DNA of 32,234 bases from a virus, in IMG/VR virus record IMGVR_UViG_3300025913_000349, positions 1-32,234 of that record. One strand, written 5' to 3'. A model generated the notes under the pieces. It was not told the origin of the DNA and searched no databases. It was given only the letters and a program-made list of their open reading frames with translations. A program made the translations under genes and the position numbers. Below, one piece after another: positions 17,007-24,774 of the stretch. How positions within the stretch are numbered: position 1 is the first letter of the stretch; each line of letters starts with the position of its first letter.

Positions 17007-20000
17007 TTGCCCTGGGCAAGATTGAACTGTTTGAACGCTGCTGCCATTACCGCGTTCGGGTCAGCGCCACCCGAGAATGAGCAATTATTGAACGTGACGA
17101 GAGAGCCGCCGCCTGATCCGCCAGTGCCGATCCTGCCCGCGATCAGATCGCCCTTGTCCAGGATGGCGTGCCACATGTCGTCCATCTTGGCGAACAATTG
17201 AGACTTAAACGCCCAGTGCTCCTGCTGATCCTGGTAGACCACATTGAAGATTCGCAGCGTGTGGTTGACCAGCACATCGAGCGACTTATTCATGCCGGCC
17301 ATTTGGAAATTGCCCACGACCGAAGAGATGGCCGTTACGGCACCAGATACGACGCTGATCACACCACCTATCCCGCCTAATCCGCTCGCGGCAGAAGATG
17401 CACCACTGCCAGCAGAACCCGCAGAGCCTGCGGCGCTAGATACTCCCCCTGCTCCTCCGGCCGCGCTCCCGAAGACCGAACCCAAATTCCCAACTAGCTT
17501 GGCAATCTGGTCTTCCAGCGGCTTGAACAGCCCCTTGAGCATGATGCTGAACAGGTCCGAGGCGAAGTTCTTTCCAATTTCCTTGAGCTTGTCGAACGCC
17601 TTTCCGCCGTTCACCACGAGATCGCCGAATCCCCTGTATATCGCATCAAACGACTGATGCGTGGCGTTAGAAAGCTCCCTGCTGACGTTGTACGCCGAGG
17701 CTATGGACGCCTGCGCGGCTTTTTGCTCGTTCTCGGCGTTCTTATCTTCCAGCGCCTTGAGCGCGTTGATTAGCGCCTGCCGTTTTGCCAGTCGGTCGGT
17801 ATCGATCCAATCCTCCGCATCGAGGAGGTCAATCATCCGCTGAATCGCTTTGCGCTGGATTTCTATTTCCTGCGCGTCGAGATCCTTCTCTATTGCCAGC
17901 CGCTGCTTGGCCGAGATGGTCCCCTGTGAATATGCGAAGTCGGCGGCCTTGCGTTTGAGTTCAATCAACCGAGTCTGATGTTGCTCCTCGCCGGACTCCT
18001 CCTCCTGGGATGCCCTCTCTTCATCTTTCCGAATGGCTAGATTCAGCGTGTTGACGTGCTTAGCTACTGCCTCGCTGAGCTTTAGGTCGGCCTCCGCTGG
18101 ACCGAGGATAATGGAATTCCACCGTTTGGAATTTTCGTTATAGAGCTTGACCGTCGCCTCGGATAGATCCCGCTTCATTGCGAGAGATTGCGCGTCGATC
18201 TTCTCTTCCTCGATGGCCAGATCGTGCCGCAACTCCAATGACTTCTTGGCCGCTGCGTCAATGGCGGCTTGCCGCTGAGCCCCGAGGGTAACGTCCTTCT
18301 GGTCGTCGTTCTTCTGCTTTTCGAGCGCAATCTTTTGATCGATGGCGGCGAGCGTGATCCTCAGCTCTTTCTGGTTGGCCCCTTCCAGCAGAGCGAATCT
18401 ATCCTGCGCTGCCTGTGTATCCAGCACCTTCTCTTCCAGGAGAGCTGTGCGCCTGAGGTCCAATAGTGCCTTTTGATGCGCGGCGTATGCATCGATCTCG
18501 GAAGCCTGAAGCCTGTATTGCGCGTCGGTCAGCGCAGCAGGCCCGAGCCCACCACCAGCGTTTAGCGATGCCGGAACCGGCACAGCATATGCCGATGCGG
18601 ATGGACCTGCCGTCGCGGGCTGCTGCCCAGCCCTTGCGGTCACGGCGGCCTGCGCCCGATCGATCGCACCTTGCCCGCCAGATATCGCCAGCGCGCGCCT
18701 CTCTGAGTCGCTGAGCGTTCCGGTTGGGTTGTCCCCGCTGTGGCCGATATCCAGCAGTTTCAAGCCAGCGATGATGGCACCAATGGCGAGCCCGATTGCC
18801 CCGAGAGTCTTAAGCAGAGTAGCGGCAGTGCCAGCAACTCCGGCCGATCCAAGGGCGGCGTTGGCTGCTGTCCCTGTGGCCGTCCATGCGCCCCCTAGGG
18901 CGTACGTGCTGCCCGTAAGCGCGTTGACGGCAGTCACTGCTCCGCCCCCGCCGATCATGGCACCGACCCATCCGGAGATCATCGGGAGCACCAGCCCCCC
19001 AATCCTTGACCATGCTGGATAGGTCAATCCGATAACCGTGATGAGTTGATAGTGGCCCGCCACTAACTCCTCCAAGGAGTGCGTCCACTTGATCACCTGA
19101 CCCTTCATGGTCTCGGTATCCTTGACTACCACGTCGGCCATTGTTCGGTAAGACTTCGTGGTGTCGTCGATATTGAAGCGGCCTTCTTGGATAGCGCGGA
19201 ACAGATCAACCGCAGCGCGCCGGCCAACCCCAAACTCTCCCGCGGTCTGTGCGATCTGCGATAGCCCAATGTTCCCCGACCTGACCTTCTCGATGAAGTC
19301 CTGCCATGCGGCGGCAGTATCGGCGACTCCCTCCTTGGCGAATTTCCCTAGAATGGCCTTCATTCCACCGAGAACAAGCTGGGTATTTACGCCCTCCTTC
19401 TCGAATTTGCCGATCATCGTCGCGGCGGATTCGAAGTCGTACCCGAGGGCACGCAACGGAGCCCCGGCATATACCAGAACCTCGGAAATTGCTGCAACGC
19501 GGGTGCCCGTCTGCTGCGAGACGACGCGGAGGAAATCCATCGCGTGGCCGGTGTTTGTCGCCGCAATCGACCAGTCGCCAAATACGCGCGTAACCAGCGG
19601 GGCAATGGCCGTCACGTCTTCACGCTGGGTCTTGCCGAGCTTGATCATCTTCAGCGTCAGATCTTCGAGTGCTGCCCCGCTCGCCCCGGTACGCGCCGAG
19701 ATGTTAGACATTGCGGCCGCGACCTGCTCAGATCCGGTTGAAGTATTTTTGTAGACTTCGTTGAACGACGCCTTGAGCCCTTCGAGCTTCTCTCCCGTAG
19801 CCCCGGTGGACCTTTGGATCTGCGTAAACGCCTCATCAAACTTGCTCGCCGCAGCCAGCGCTCCCGCTCCAATGGCACCAAAGCCGATGCCCCCCAGCAG
19901 CCTTCCGCCGATGGCCGACAGTCGATTAGCGCTAGCCTCCTGCGATGCTTCGAACGCAGCGGTATCCGCCTGCGAATCCTTCAGCGCTTTTTTATAGCTG

Positions 20001-20047
20001 GAGTTGTCGCCCGAGATTTTGACAAACAGTTCGCTAAGTATGCTCAT
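17003..20047 (-). CDS. Tail tape measure protein
   Basis: 1014 residues. The N-terminal ~300 residues match tape-measure proteins (MSILSELFVKISGDNSSYKKALKD, then FDEAFTQIQRSTGATGEKLEGLK, TRVFGDWSIAATNTGHAMDFLRVVSQQTG). Two hydrophobic stretches lie at about 340-366 and 410-432, as expected for the part inserted in the host membrane. About 505-800 is long charged coiled coil, then a Gly/Ser/Ala-rich segment and a C-terminal VTFNNCSFSGG tip. It overlaps both neighbours by 4 nt (ATGA). By the usual rule of about 0.15 nm per residue, the tail would be near 150 nm long. It sets tail length and is ejected with the DNA. Confidence 0.95.
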   Translation of the reverse strand: MSILSELFVKISGDNSSYKKALKDSQADTAAFEASQEASANRLSAIGGRLLGGIGFGAIGAGALAAASKFDEAFTQIQRSTGATGEKLEGLKASFNEVYKNTSTGSEQVAAAMSNISARTGASGAALEDLTLKMIKLGKTQREDVTAIAPLVTRVFGDWSIAATNTGHAMDFLRVVSQQTGTRVAAISEVLVYAGAPLRALGYDFESAATMIGKFEKEGVNTQLVLGGMKAILGKFAKEGVADTAAAWQDFIEKVRSGNIGLSQIAQTAGEFGVGRRAAVDLFRAIQEGRFNIDDTTKSYRTMADVVVKDTETMKGQVIKWTHSLEELVAGHYQLITVIGLTYPAWSRIGGLVLPMISGWVGAMIGGGGAVTAVNALTGSTYALGGAWTATGTAANAALGSAGVAGTAATLLKTLGAIGLAIGAIIAGLKLLDIGHSGDNPTGTLSDSERRALAISGGQGAIDRAQAAVTARAGQQPATAGPSASAYAVPVPASLNAGGGLGPAALTDAQYRLQASEIDAYAAHQKALLDLRRTALLEEKVLDTQAAQDRFALLEGANQKELRITLAAIDQKIALEKQKNDDQKDVTLGAQRQAAIDAAAKKSLELRHDLAIEEEKIDAQSLAMKRDLSEATVKLYNENSKRWNSIILGPAEADLKLSEAVAKHVNTLNLAIRKDEERASQEEESGEEQHQTRLIELKRKAADFAYSQGTISAKQRLAIEKDLDAQEIEIQRKAIQRMIDLLDAEDWIDTDRLAKRQALINALKALEDKNAENEQKAAQASIASAYNVSRELSNATHQSFDAIYRGFGDLVVNGGKAFDKLKEIGKNFASDLFSIMLKGLFKPLEDQIAKLVGNLGSVFGSAAGGAGGVSSAAGSAGSAGSGASSAASGLGGIGGVISVVSGAVTAISSVVGNFQMAGMNKSLDVLVNHTLRIFNVVYQDQQEHWAFKSQLFAKMDDMWHAILDKGDLIAGRIGTGGSGGGSLVTFNNCSFSGGADPNAVMAAAFKQFNLAQGK

Positions 20048-20499
20048 TTGGCTGAGTCAAATACCGCTTTCCCTATGCCTTCGTCTATCGCTTTCTTTAC
20101 GGAAGCCTTGGTCGTGTCGAGCGCAGTGCGAAACGCCGGGAAGGCCACCACAGTCTTTCCGGTGTCCTTCTTGTTTGGCTTATGCCCTACGATGCGATGC
20201 CCCCACTCGATCCAGATGGCCTGTGGTGCCGCCTTGCGGAATACCTTTGCGAATGCCGAAGCCGAGCGGTCAGACTTCCCCTCTTTTACGGCGAAAGCAT
20301 CTTCAATGTGCTCCCACCCCGACGGAAGGTTCTGCGCTCGCTTGGTTAGCGTGCGAAGCAGGGAGAGGTACTTGTCGCCGAATATCTTGAGGGCACCCGC
20401 GAGTATGGGGTTGAGGTCCTTGGGCTCAAGCGCGACTTCCATTCGCTTCATTCTGGCCTGTAGTTCCTTGAGCCCCGCCGTGCTAATTCTAATTGCCAT
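20044..20499 (-). CDS. HK97 gp10-like tail/head-tail completion protein
   Basis: 151 residues with the shape of the HK97-gp10 family: an N-terminal helix (TAGLKELQARMKRMEVALE), a run of basic and helical sequence, then WIEWGHRIVGHKPNKKDTGKTVVAFPAFRTAL, comparable to the EfGt...PfmrPA closing motif of that family. In HK97-like phages the gp10 gene usually sits between head-tail adaptor and tail tube; here it lies between the tail-assembly chaperones and the tape measure. It overlaps the chaperone by 11 nt and the tape measure by 4 nt. Most likely role: tail completion or head-tail joining. Confidence 0.75.
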   Translation of the reverse strand: MAIRISTAGLKELQARMKRMEVALEPKDLNPILAGALKIFGDKYLSLLRTLTKRAQNLPSGWEHIEDAFAVKEGKSDRSASAFAKVFRKAAPQAIWIEWGHRIVGHKPNKKDTGKTVVAFPAFRTALDTTKASVKKAIDEGIGKAVFDSAK

Positions 20500-20806
20500 T
20501 CAGCACCCCGCCCTCTTTGAAAGCCGTTCGGAATGAATTAAACACTTCCGGCCCGAGCCCCACAGCTATCGGCTCAGCCTTTTTGACTGGCGCTTTTTTC
20601 TTGGGAACGAAGTGATCCAGATCGTACGGCTTAGAATCTGGCCCAATGTGGCAGTTTGCGTAGATCGCCATCATCGCCGAGGTATGCTCCCACCGCTCCT
20701 CAGTCCGTTTCTCGTGGCGCTTCACTAGGAAGTACAACTGTCTCGGCGTCATCTCCCAGAACTCCCGCGACGCGAGCCCCAGGTCGATCCTCGCGAGCGC
20801 CGCCAT
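20489..20806 (-). CDS. Tail assembly chaperone, C-terminal part (gpT-like; probably made by -1 frameshift)
   Basis: 105 residues from the first ATG, but the coding signal extends upstream of it in the same frame (reads GPYACERDPNTPVLTLEEM). This frame is -1 relative to the preceding chaperone gene. FWEMTPRQLYFLVKRHEKR is the hallmark of the C-terminal extension of lambda gpGT-like tail chaperones. The ATG at 20806 has GGAGGAG abutting it with almost no spacing, which is poor for initiation and supports synthesis as a fusion. The product is expected to bind the tape measure and tail tube proteins during tail assembly and to be absent from mature virions. Confidence 0.8.
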   Translation of the reverse strand: MAALARIDLGLASREFWEMTPRQLYFLVKRHEKRTEERWEHTSAMMAIYANCHIGPDSKPYDLDHFVPKKKAPVKKAEPIAVGLGPEVFNSFRTAFKEGGVLNGN

Positions 20807-20817
20807 CTCCTCCAGTG

Positions 20818-20883
20818 TCAGGACTGGGGTGTTGGGATCGCGCTCGCAGGCGTAGGGTCCGTCGGCGGGACCGCGAGACGTTG
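20818..20883 (-). other. Probable -1 ribosomal frameshift region joining the two tail chaperones
   Basis: The zero frame ends at TGA 20818-20820; the -1 frame is open through this stretch and continues into the downstream chaperone. No canonical XXXYYYZ heptamer is present. The nearest P-site slip options are CCC-G at about 20866-20869 and CCC-T at 20854-20857. Frameshifting here is established for the family, inferred for this phage. Confidence 0.55.
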
Positions 20884-21174
20884 CGCCTCCATGATCTTCT
20901 CCGCGATGGCGTCAATTTCACTCGGCTCCATTTCGTCCATTAGTGCAGCGACTTGGAATTGGGATAGCGTGCGGTTTGTCTCTCTCCCGCGGCTATCAAG
21001 AGTCTCGGTCAGCAGTCCCGCCCACAGGGCCAGGATTACGCTCTTGATTCGGCTGGCGCTGGAGAGGAGCGCTGCCCGCTCCTCCAGTTCGCCCAGCGCG
21101 TGATGACCGTAGATTAGGTTTCTGGTTTCTCCGCCAATTTGAATCTCGACGGAAGGGGTGCGTGCTTTTGGCAT
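20818..21174 (-). CDS. Tail assembly chaperone (gpG-like)
   Basis: 118 residues between the tail tube gene and the second chaperone, the standard position of lambda gpG analogues. The sequence opens with a short basic segment and a beta hairpin (VEIQIGGETRNLIYGHHALGELEER), followed by helices (ASRIKSVILALWAGLL, LSQFQVAALMDEMEPSEIDAIAEKI), matching the small acidic-helical tail chaperones. It starts 5 nt after the tail tube stop with no clear Shine-Dalgarno, so it is probably coupled. The last ~20 residues are Pro/Thr-rich and lie in the overlap with the -1 frame. Confidence 0.85.
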   Translation of the reverse strand: MPKARTPSVEIQIGGETRNLIYGHHALGELEERAALLSSASRIKSVILALWAGLLTETLDSRGRETNRTLSQFQVAALMDEMEPSEIDAIAEKIMEAQRLAVPPTDPTPASAIPTPQS

Positions 21175-21179
21175 AGGCT

Positions 21180-22025
21180 TTACGTGACGGCGATAGTGCT
21201 GTTGACCGTGCAGCCGACCTTAACGGTTGTGGCACCTGGTGCCGTCGGCCACGCCCAAGAGTCGATTACGACCGGGTCGCAGATAATCTTCTTGCTGCTC
21301 TGCGTGGATTGCAGCGTAAACTTATCGTTCACTGGGGTGCCGGCATTGAAGCTGGTCAACAGGGCTGTGTGCGTGCTCTCCGTCGAATCGTACAGTAGAT
21401 CGAACGTCAGCTTGTTCTGGCCCATGTAGCCAGGAACTACGGTTGCAACCAGCGCGTCGATCGGCGTACCTGGGTAGGTCGAGCGTGAGCCTCCTTGCAA
21501 ATCGAAGTTCGTCGCGCCCTTGATCTGCACGTAGGCGGATGTGACCCACAGCAACAGCGTCGATCCCTGCGATACGGCGGGGTCGAACGTTGAGCTTGGT
21601 GTAATCGTGGTGGGTGTTCCGGGGGCCGCATCGCCCGTCATCTGGATTGCAAACTTGCACTCGACCACGCCCTCATTGGGGAACGTTACGCCGAATTGCT
21701 GAACGAATCCCGGCCATACGAGTGCCTGTGAACCGTTATCCGTGAGCGCTAACTCAAAATTCGCAGTTGCAGCCGAATTGTAGAGCGCCAGCAGCTTTAT
21801 GTGAGACGGGTCTACCGGACTCCATGCGAGCGTGCCCGACGCGGCCCCATATGCCTTGCGGCCGGTCTTATACTTTTGCGTGGTCGATTGAATTGGCGTC
21901 CACTCGGACACTGGTCGAGATCCAGGGGGCGCCGTAAGCGATTTACACCCTTCCAGCAGCAGGGGCGTACCGCCAATGTCGAGTTTGAACTGTGTCCCAA
22001 TGAGGGACGTTGCTTTCCAAGCCAT
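21180..22025 (-). CDS. Major tail tube protein
   Basis: 281 residues. Its position after the tail terminator and before the chaperones, together with sequence such as GTQFKLDIGG, LTAPPGSRPVSEWTPI, GRKAYGAASGTLAWSPVDPSH, fits lambda gpV-like tube proteins. It has the strongest ribosome site among the tail genes (AAGGAG, 6 nt before ATG), as expected for the most abundant tail protein. The second half (from about residue 150, ATLLLWVTSAYVQIKG, NKLTFDLLYDSTESTHTALL) suits the second tube-like or decoration portion. It forms the hexameric rings around the tape measure. Confidence 0.87.
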   Translation of the reverse strand: MAWKATSLIGTQFKLDIGGTPLLLEGCKSLTAPPGSRPVSEWTPIQSTTQKYKTGRKAYGAASGTLAWSPVDPSHIKLLALYNSAATANFELALTDNGSQALVWPGFVQQFGVTFPNEGVVECKFAIQMTGDAAPGTPTTITPSSTFDPAVSQGSTLLLWVTSAYVQIKGATNFDLQGGSRSTYPGTPIDALVATVVPGYMGQNKLTFDLLYDSTESTHTALLTSFNAGTPVNDKFTLQSTQSSKKIICDPVVIDSWAWPTAPGATTVKVGCTVNSTIAVT

Positions 22026-22031
22026 CTATTT

Positions 22032-22037
22032 CTCCTT
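22032..22037 (-). promoter_or_regulatory. Strong Shine-Dalgarno for tail tube gene
   Basis: AAGGAG lies 6 nt upstream of the ATG at 22025, inside a 32-nt gap. It is the best ribosome site in the tail half of the operon and fits the high copy number needed for the tube subunit. Confidence 0.75.
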
Positions 22038-22057
22038 TTTGGTTGGGCGTTCGCCCC

Positions 22058-22468
22058 TCAGATAATCAAAATGAAATCCACGGGAAGGCACCACCGCGGC
22101 GGGTTTAGGTCGAGGTCGTACAACTCCGGGCCGCCGCTCTCAAATTGCGCAACTTGAGTTTCTGTTCCGTGCCAGCCGGCCAGCCCAGATCCTGGGGTAT
22201 TGCGGTCCCCGATAATCGCTTCCTTGATGGTTCGGGCCGTCCGGAGGTCACGGGCCTGTACTTCGCAAGTGATTCTCTGGTCGCGCATGGCCACGGTGCC
22301 GTCGATTGTGTTCGTTGGGGTATCGCTGACGCCGTAAACCACCACCACGGGGATCGTTAGGTTCCAAGCGTTTCCGTTCGCGTCAACGTCCGGAAGGATC
22401 GAGTCGTAAACGTCCTCTACGGACGATCCGACTAGCTCCTTCAGCCGCGCGTAGAGGTCGTCGGTCAT
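22058..22468 (-). CDS. Tail terminator / head-tail joining protein (gp17-like)
   Basis: 136 residues, ATGA-overlapping the head-tail adaptor and followed by the tail tube gene, the position of lambda gpU / SPP1 gp17-type terminators. The sequence starts with a helix (MTDDLYARLKELVGSSVEDVYDSIL), then strands (WNLTIPVVVVYGVSD, DQRITCEVQARDLRTARTIKEAII), the alpha-beta-strand pattern of the DUF3168-like family. It ends with a strand-rich, Pro-containing segment. Role: caps the tail tube and joins it to the head. The call rests on synteny plus this pattern. Confidence 0.75.
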   Translation of the reverse strand: MTDDLYARLKELVGSSVEDVYDSILPDVDANGNAWNLTIPVVVVYGVSDTPTNTIDGTVAMRDQRITCEVQARDLRTARTIKEAIIGDRNTPGSGLAGWHGTETQVAQFESGGPELYDLDLNPPRWCLPVDFILII

Positions 22469-22779
22469 CCCTTGCAGTCCACAATCAAAGTCTCACGGCG
22501 TTCTTCGTCAGGGATGATGCTTTTGATTTCCAAGTTTCGGCCATTCCAGAGAATCCTGTGCGCCGGCTGGAGGTCGGAGCGGTACCGCATCGTCACGCGG
22601 ATGTTGGCGGTCACGTCGATCATGTGGTTAGTCCACGACTCGGAACCGGATAGAAAAACTACCGAAGCCCAGACGGTCGCGTACACTTCGGGAGTTTTAC
22701 TCTCCAGCCCGTTCACGCGATACACCATATCCCTCTGGAGTTGCACCTTGTGGCGCAACGTTCCGGGGTTCAGGCTCAT
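22465..22779 (-). CDS. Phage head-tail adaptor (SPP1 gp16-like)
   Basis: 104 residues with the pattern of the head-tail joining family: LNPGTLRHKVQLQRDM near the start, VYATVWASVVFLSGSE, then VTMRYRSDLQPAHRILWNGRNLEIKSIIPDEERRETLIVDCKG. The R-h-x-h-x-hxp...ITMRYR...wv..ggr.f.I......d.r...h.l.c.e layout is typical. It overlaps both neighbours by 4 nt (ATGA), so it is translationally coupled within the connector block. It closes the portal channel and docks the tail terminator. Confidence 0.9.
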   Translation of the reverse strand: MSLNPGTLRHKVQLQRDMVYRVNGLESKTPEVYATVWASVVFLSGSESWTNHMIDVTANIRVTMRYRSDLQPAHRILWNGRNLEIKSIIPDEERRETLIVDCKG

Positions 22780-23483
22780 CCGCGCGGCCCCCTCAGCAGT
22801 GAACCGTGGGACATCATGTCGCCGATCGGATCAGAGGTTGCCTCAGACTCTCCGCGCCCAAGCACACGCGGGGTGCGGTTGTAGAAGCGGTCGGCGATCC
22901 AGAATTTCATGCCGTTTTTGACTTGTGCGTTTCCCTCTGTCCAGAACTGCGAACTGGCATCCATGCCCGACGTGAAGCGCAGTAGGATCGAAGACGACGG
23001 CCACGGAGTGAACGATGGCCACCAATTATTGGTGGGAGTCGTTACAATTCCGGGGTGCTTCGACGGGTCCACCACATAATCCACGTTTTCCGTGAGCGTG
23101 GTCCACGAGCCGGTGGAGTCTCGATACTTCAGGAGGTCTACGGACACCAGCGGGTCGCGTAATTCGATCACGGCAGAGCGCATCGACGGGCGGTAGGGCC
23201 AGTAGTCCATCACGAGGTCCCACTGCTTGCGGATCAGATCGCGCCCTTGGAGCTTTTCCGCCTCAGCGCGCGCCCCGGAAATCAGGGCATTGATCGTATC
23301 CTGTTCGAGCGTCCATTCGTCCTCGCTCAGCTTCAGGAATGAGCCAACCTCTTCGATGGTCAACGGCTCCGCGAATACCTGGACGGGTGACGCCTCGGTG
23401 AGCGTGAGGCTTCCGTAGGTGGACATGCCATACATGCCCACGTTTCCGTATGCGCCACTCTCGAAATATGGATAGGGGAACAT
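22776..23483 (-). CDS. Head-tail connector protein (gp6-like)
   Basis: 235 residues. The first ~40 residues are Gly/Tyr-rich and atypical; then comes the connector pattern LTIEEVGSFLKLSEDEWTLEQDTINALISGARAEAEKLQGRDLIRKQWDLVMD, followed by strands (SAVIELRDPLVSVDLLKYRD, WTTLTENVDYVVDPSKHPGIV) and a terminal helix segment (KNGMKFWIADRFYNRTP). This is the HK97 gp6 / phiE125 gp8-like family that forms a ring on the portal. It overlaps the upstream glycosyltransferase by 1 nt (TAATG) and the adaptor by 4 nt. Confidence 0.88.
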   Translation of the reverse strand: MFPYPYFESGAYGNVGMYGMSTYGSLTLTEASPVQVFAEPLTIEEVGSFLKLSEDEWTLEQDTINALISGARAEAEKLQGRDLIRKQWDLVMDYWPYRPSMRSAVIELRDPLVSVDLLKYRDSTGSWTTLTENVDYVVDPSKHPGIVTTPTNNWWPSFTPWPSSSILLRFTSGMDASSQFWTEGNAQVKNGMKFWIADRFYNRTPRVLGRGESEATSDPIGDMMSHGSLLRGPRG

Positions 23484-24250
23484 TATGGCCTCGGGTAATC
23501 GGTATCGCGCCAGAATTGCAGGGTGGATGGGTCTCGGGTAAACTCTTGCTGCCCGATTAGGGAGTCATAATGCACGCCCCATTTCCGCTCTTTATGCTCC
23601 GCCTTACACCGACGCTCAAGACGAGTCCGAATGCGGCCGGCTGCCTGTGCGTTCGTGCGGAAGGGGTAGTGCTTCATGACGAACTTCTCGGGATAGACCA
23701 GCTTTCCGAGTATCTCCGCGCGGTGCCCGCCAGCCTCCAGGCTCACTCGCCCGATATTGCGCCAGCACTTCTGCTGCGGGATGTGGGACTTGCACAGCAT
23801 GTCCTCGGTCTCGTCGAAGTACCGGATGTACCGCTGCGGGTCGCCGCCCATGTACCCGTCATCCGTAGGGAAGAAGGCGTACACGTGATGGTCGATGACG
23901 TTGTAGCCTTCGGATGCCACCCGTTCCAATCCTTGCCTCATCGTCTCGCCTGGCCGCGGGCTCAGCCGAAATTCGTCGGCGTCGTTCAGGTAGCACCAGT
24001 CGGCGCCAGAGTTCTCCGCCAAGTCTTCCAAGTGCGAGAGCATTTCGGAGTAGACAAACTCTTTCGATTGCCCATCGGCGGGGAACCGCTCGCGGCTCTT
24101 TACGCCGAGCGACGGCAGAGCTTCCCAGCTTCCGTCTGTGCTCCATCCATCGATTACATGGACCTCGGCCCCCTGCGCGTGCAGGAACGCGATCGAGTAC
24201 GGCAGGATGTCTGCCTCGTCGAGCACCATCATGTAGGCAACGATTTTCAC
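23483..24250 (-). CDS. Glycosyltransferase, GT-A fold (family 2-like)
   Basis: 255 residues. The N-terminus (MKIVAYMMVLDEADILPYSIAFLHAQGAEVHVIDGWSTDGS) is the nucleotide-sugar binding start of GT-A enzymes of the NEADILP type. The metal-binding DxD-like motif is N89-D-A-D-E93. The middle (NVIDHHVYAFFPTDDGYMGGDPQRYIRYFD) and a basic C-terminal helix follow. It overlaps the methyltransferase by 4 nt (ATGA) and the connector gene by 1 nt. It would transfer a sugar to an acceptor in the host cytoplasm. Acceptor unknown; virion proteins are the natural guess from context, DNA or lipid carriers the alternatives. Confidence 0.87.
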   Translation of the reverse strand: MKIVAYMMVLDEADILPYSIAFLHAQGAEVHVIDGWSTDGSWEALPSLGVKSRERFPADGQSKEFVYSEMLSHLEDLAENSGADWCYLNDADEFRLSPRPGETMRQGLERVASEGYNVIDHHVYAFFPTDDGYMGGDPQRYIRYFDETEDMLCKSHIPQQKCWRNIGRVSLEAGGHRAEILGKLVYPEKFVMKHYPFRTNAQAAGRIRTRLERRCKAEHKERKWGVHYDSLIGQQEFTRDPSTLQFWRDTDYPRP

Positions 24251-24774
24251 TTCACGGCTTCCAAAATCGCGGTAACTTTCCAGACTGGTTCGGGGTGCGA
24301 CGGATCGTCCGTTTCCACCAGGCTCAGTACCCGAAACCGCGCCGTGATTCCGTACGATTGCGCGAAACGGTTATGCGCCAGCGAACCATCTTCGAAGTAG
24401 GCGAACGACGCCATACACCATGGCGTAACGTGCGTTGGGTCGCAAGCGAATCCGGCACCATGCGCGGCACTCGGGACTTCCACGGTCGCTCTGCCGCCAG
24501 GGACCAGCACGCGCCACAGTTCGTTCATGCAATGGATACGCCCGCTCCAATGCCGGGTCGTATCTCCGGGTCCAGCGCATCGGCCGCACCGCGTCAGATA
24601 GTGGTCGCAGTCGCCGATATGCTCGAAAACGTCGTGGGCTCGGACCTCTTCCACTGATGAGTCAGGCCACGGCCACGGTTGCGACAGGTCAGCGATAATA
24701 TCTGCCGGCGGGCATAGGTCTACCGATTGGAAGCCGGGAAAGCCACGATCGCAACTTCCCAAATTCAATTTCAA
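24247..24774 (-). CDS. SAM-dependent methyltransferase with Cys-rich insert
   Basis: 175 residues. A class I fold is supported by the glycine motif near the start (MKLNLGSCDRGFPGFQSVDL), the acidic second motif in the VDL segment, AHDVFEHIGD, and MNELWRVLVPGGRATVEVPS; DPTHVTPW at 112-119 is typical of small phage and glycan-cluster methyltransferases. Between motifs, residues 54-82 hold Cys56, Cys63, Cys66 and Cys82 with His75 and His81, an insert that could bind zinc. It is ATGA-coupled on both sides to glycosyltransferases, so it probably methylates a sugar or its carrier. Substrate unknown. Confidence 0.85.
   Translation of the reverse strand: MKLNLGSCDRGFPGFQSVDLCPPADIIADLSQPWPWPDSSVEEVRAHDVFEHIGDCDHYLTRCGRCAGPGDTTRHWSGRIHCMNELWRVLVPGGRATVEVPSAAHGAGFACDPTHVTPWCMASFAYFEDGSLAHNRFAQSYGITARFRVLSLVETDDPSHPEPVWKVTAILEAVK

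Noticed and set aside
23570-24400. 276-codon plus-strand open frame
   Set aside because: Antisense to a glycosyltransferase and a methyltransferase with clear motifs; arises from high GC content.
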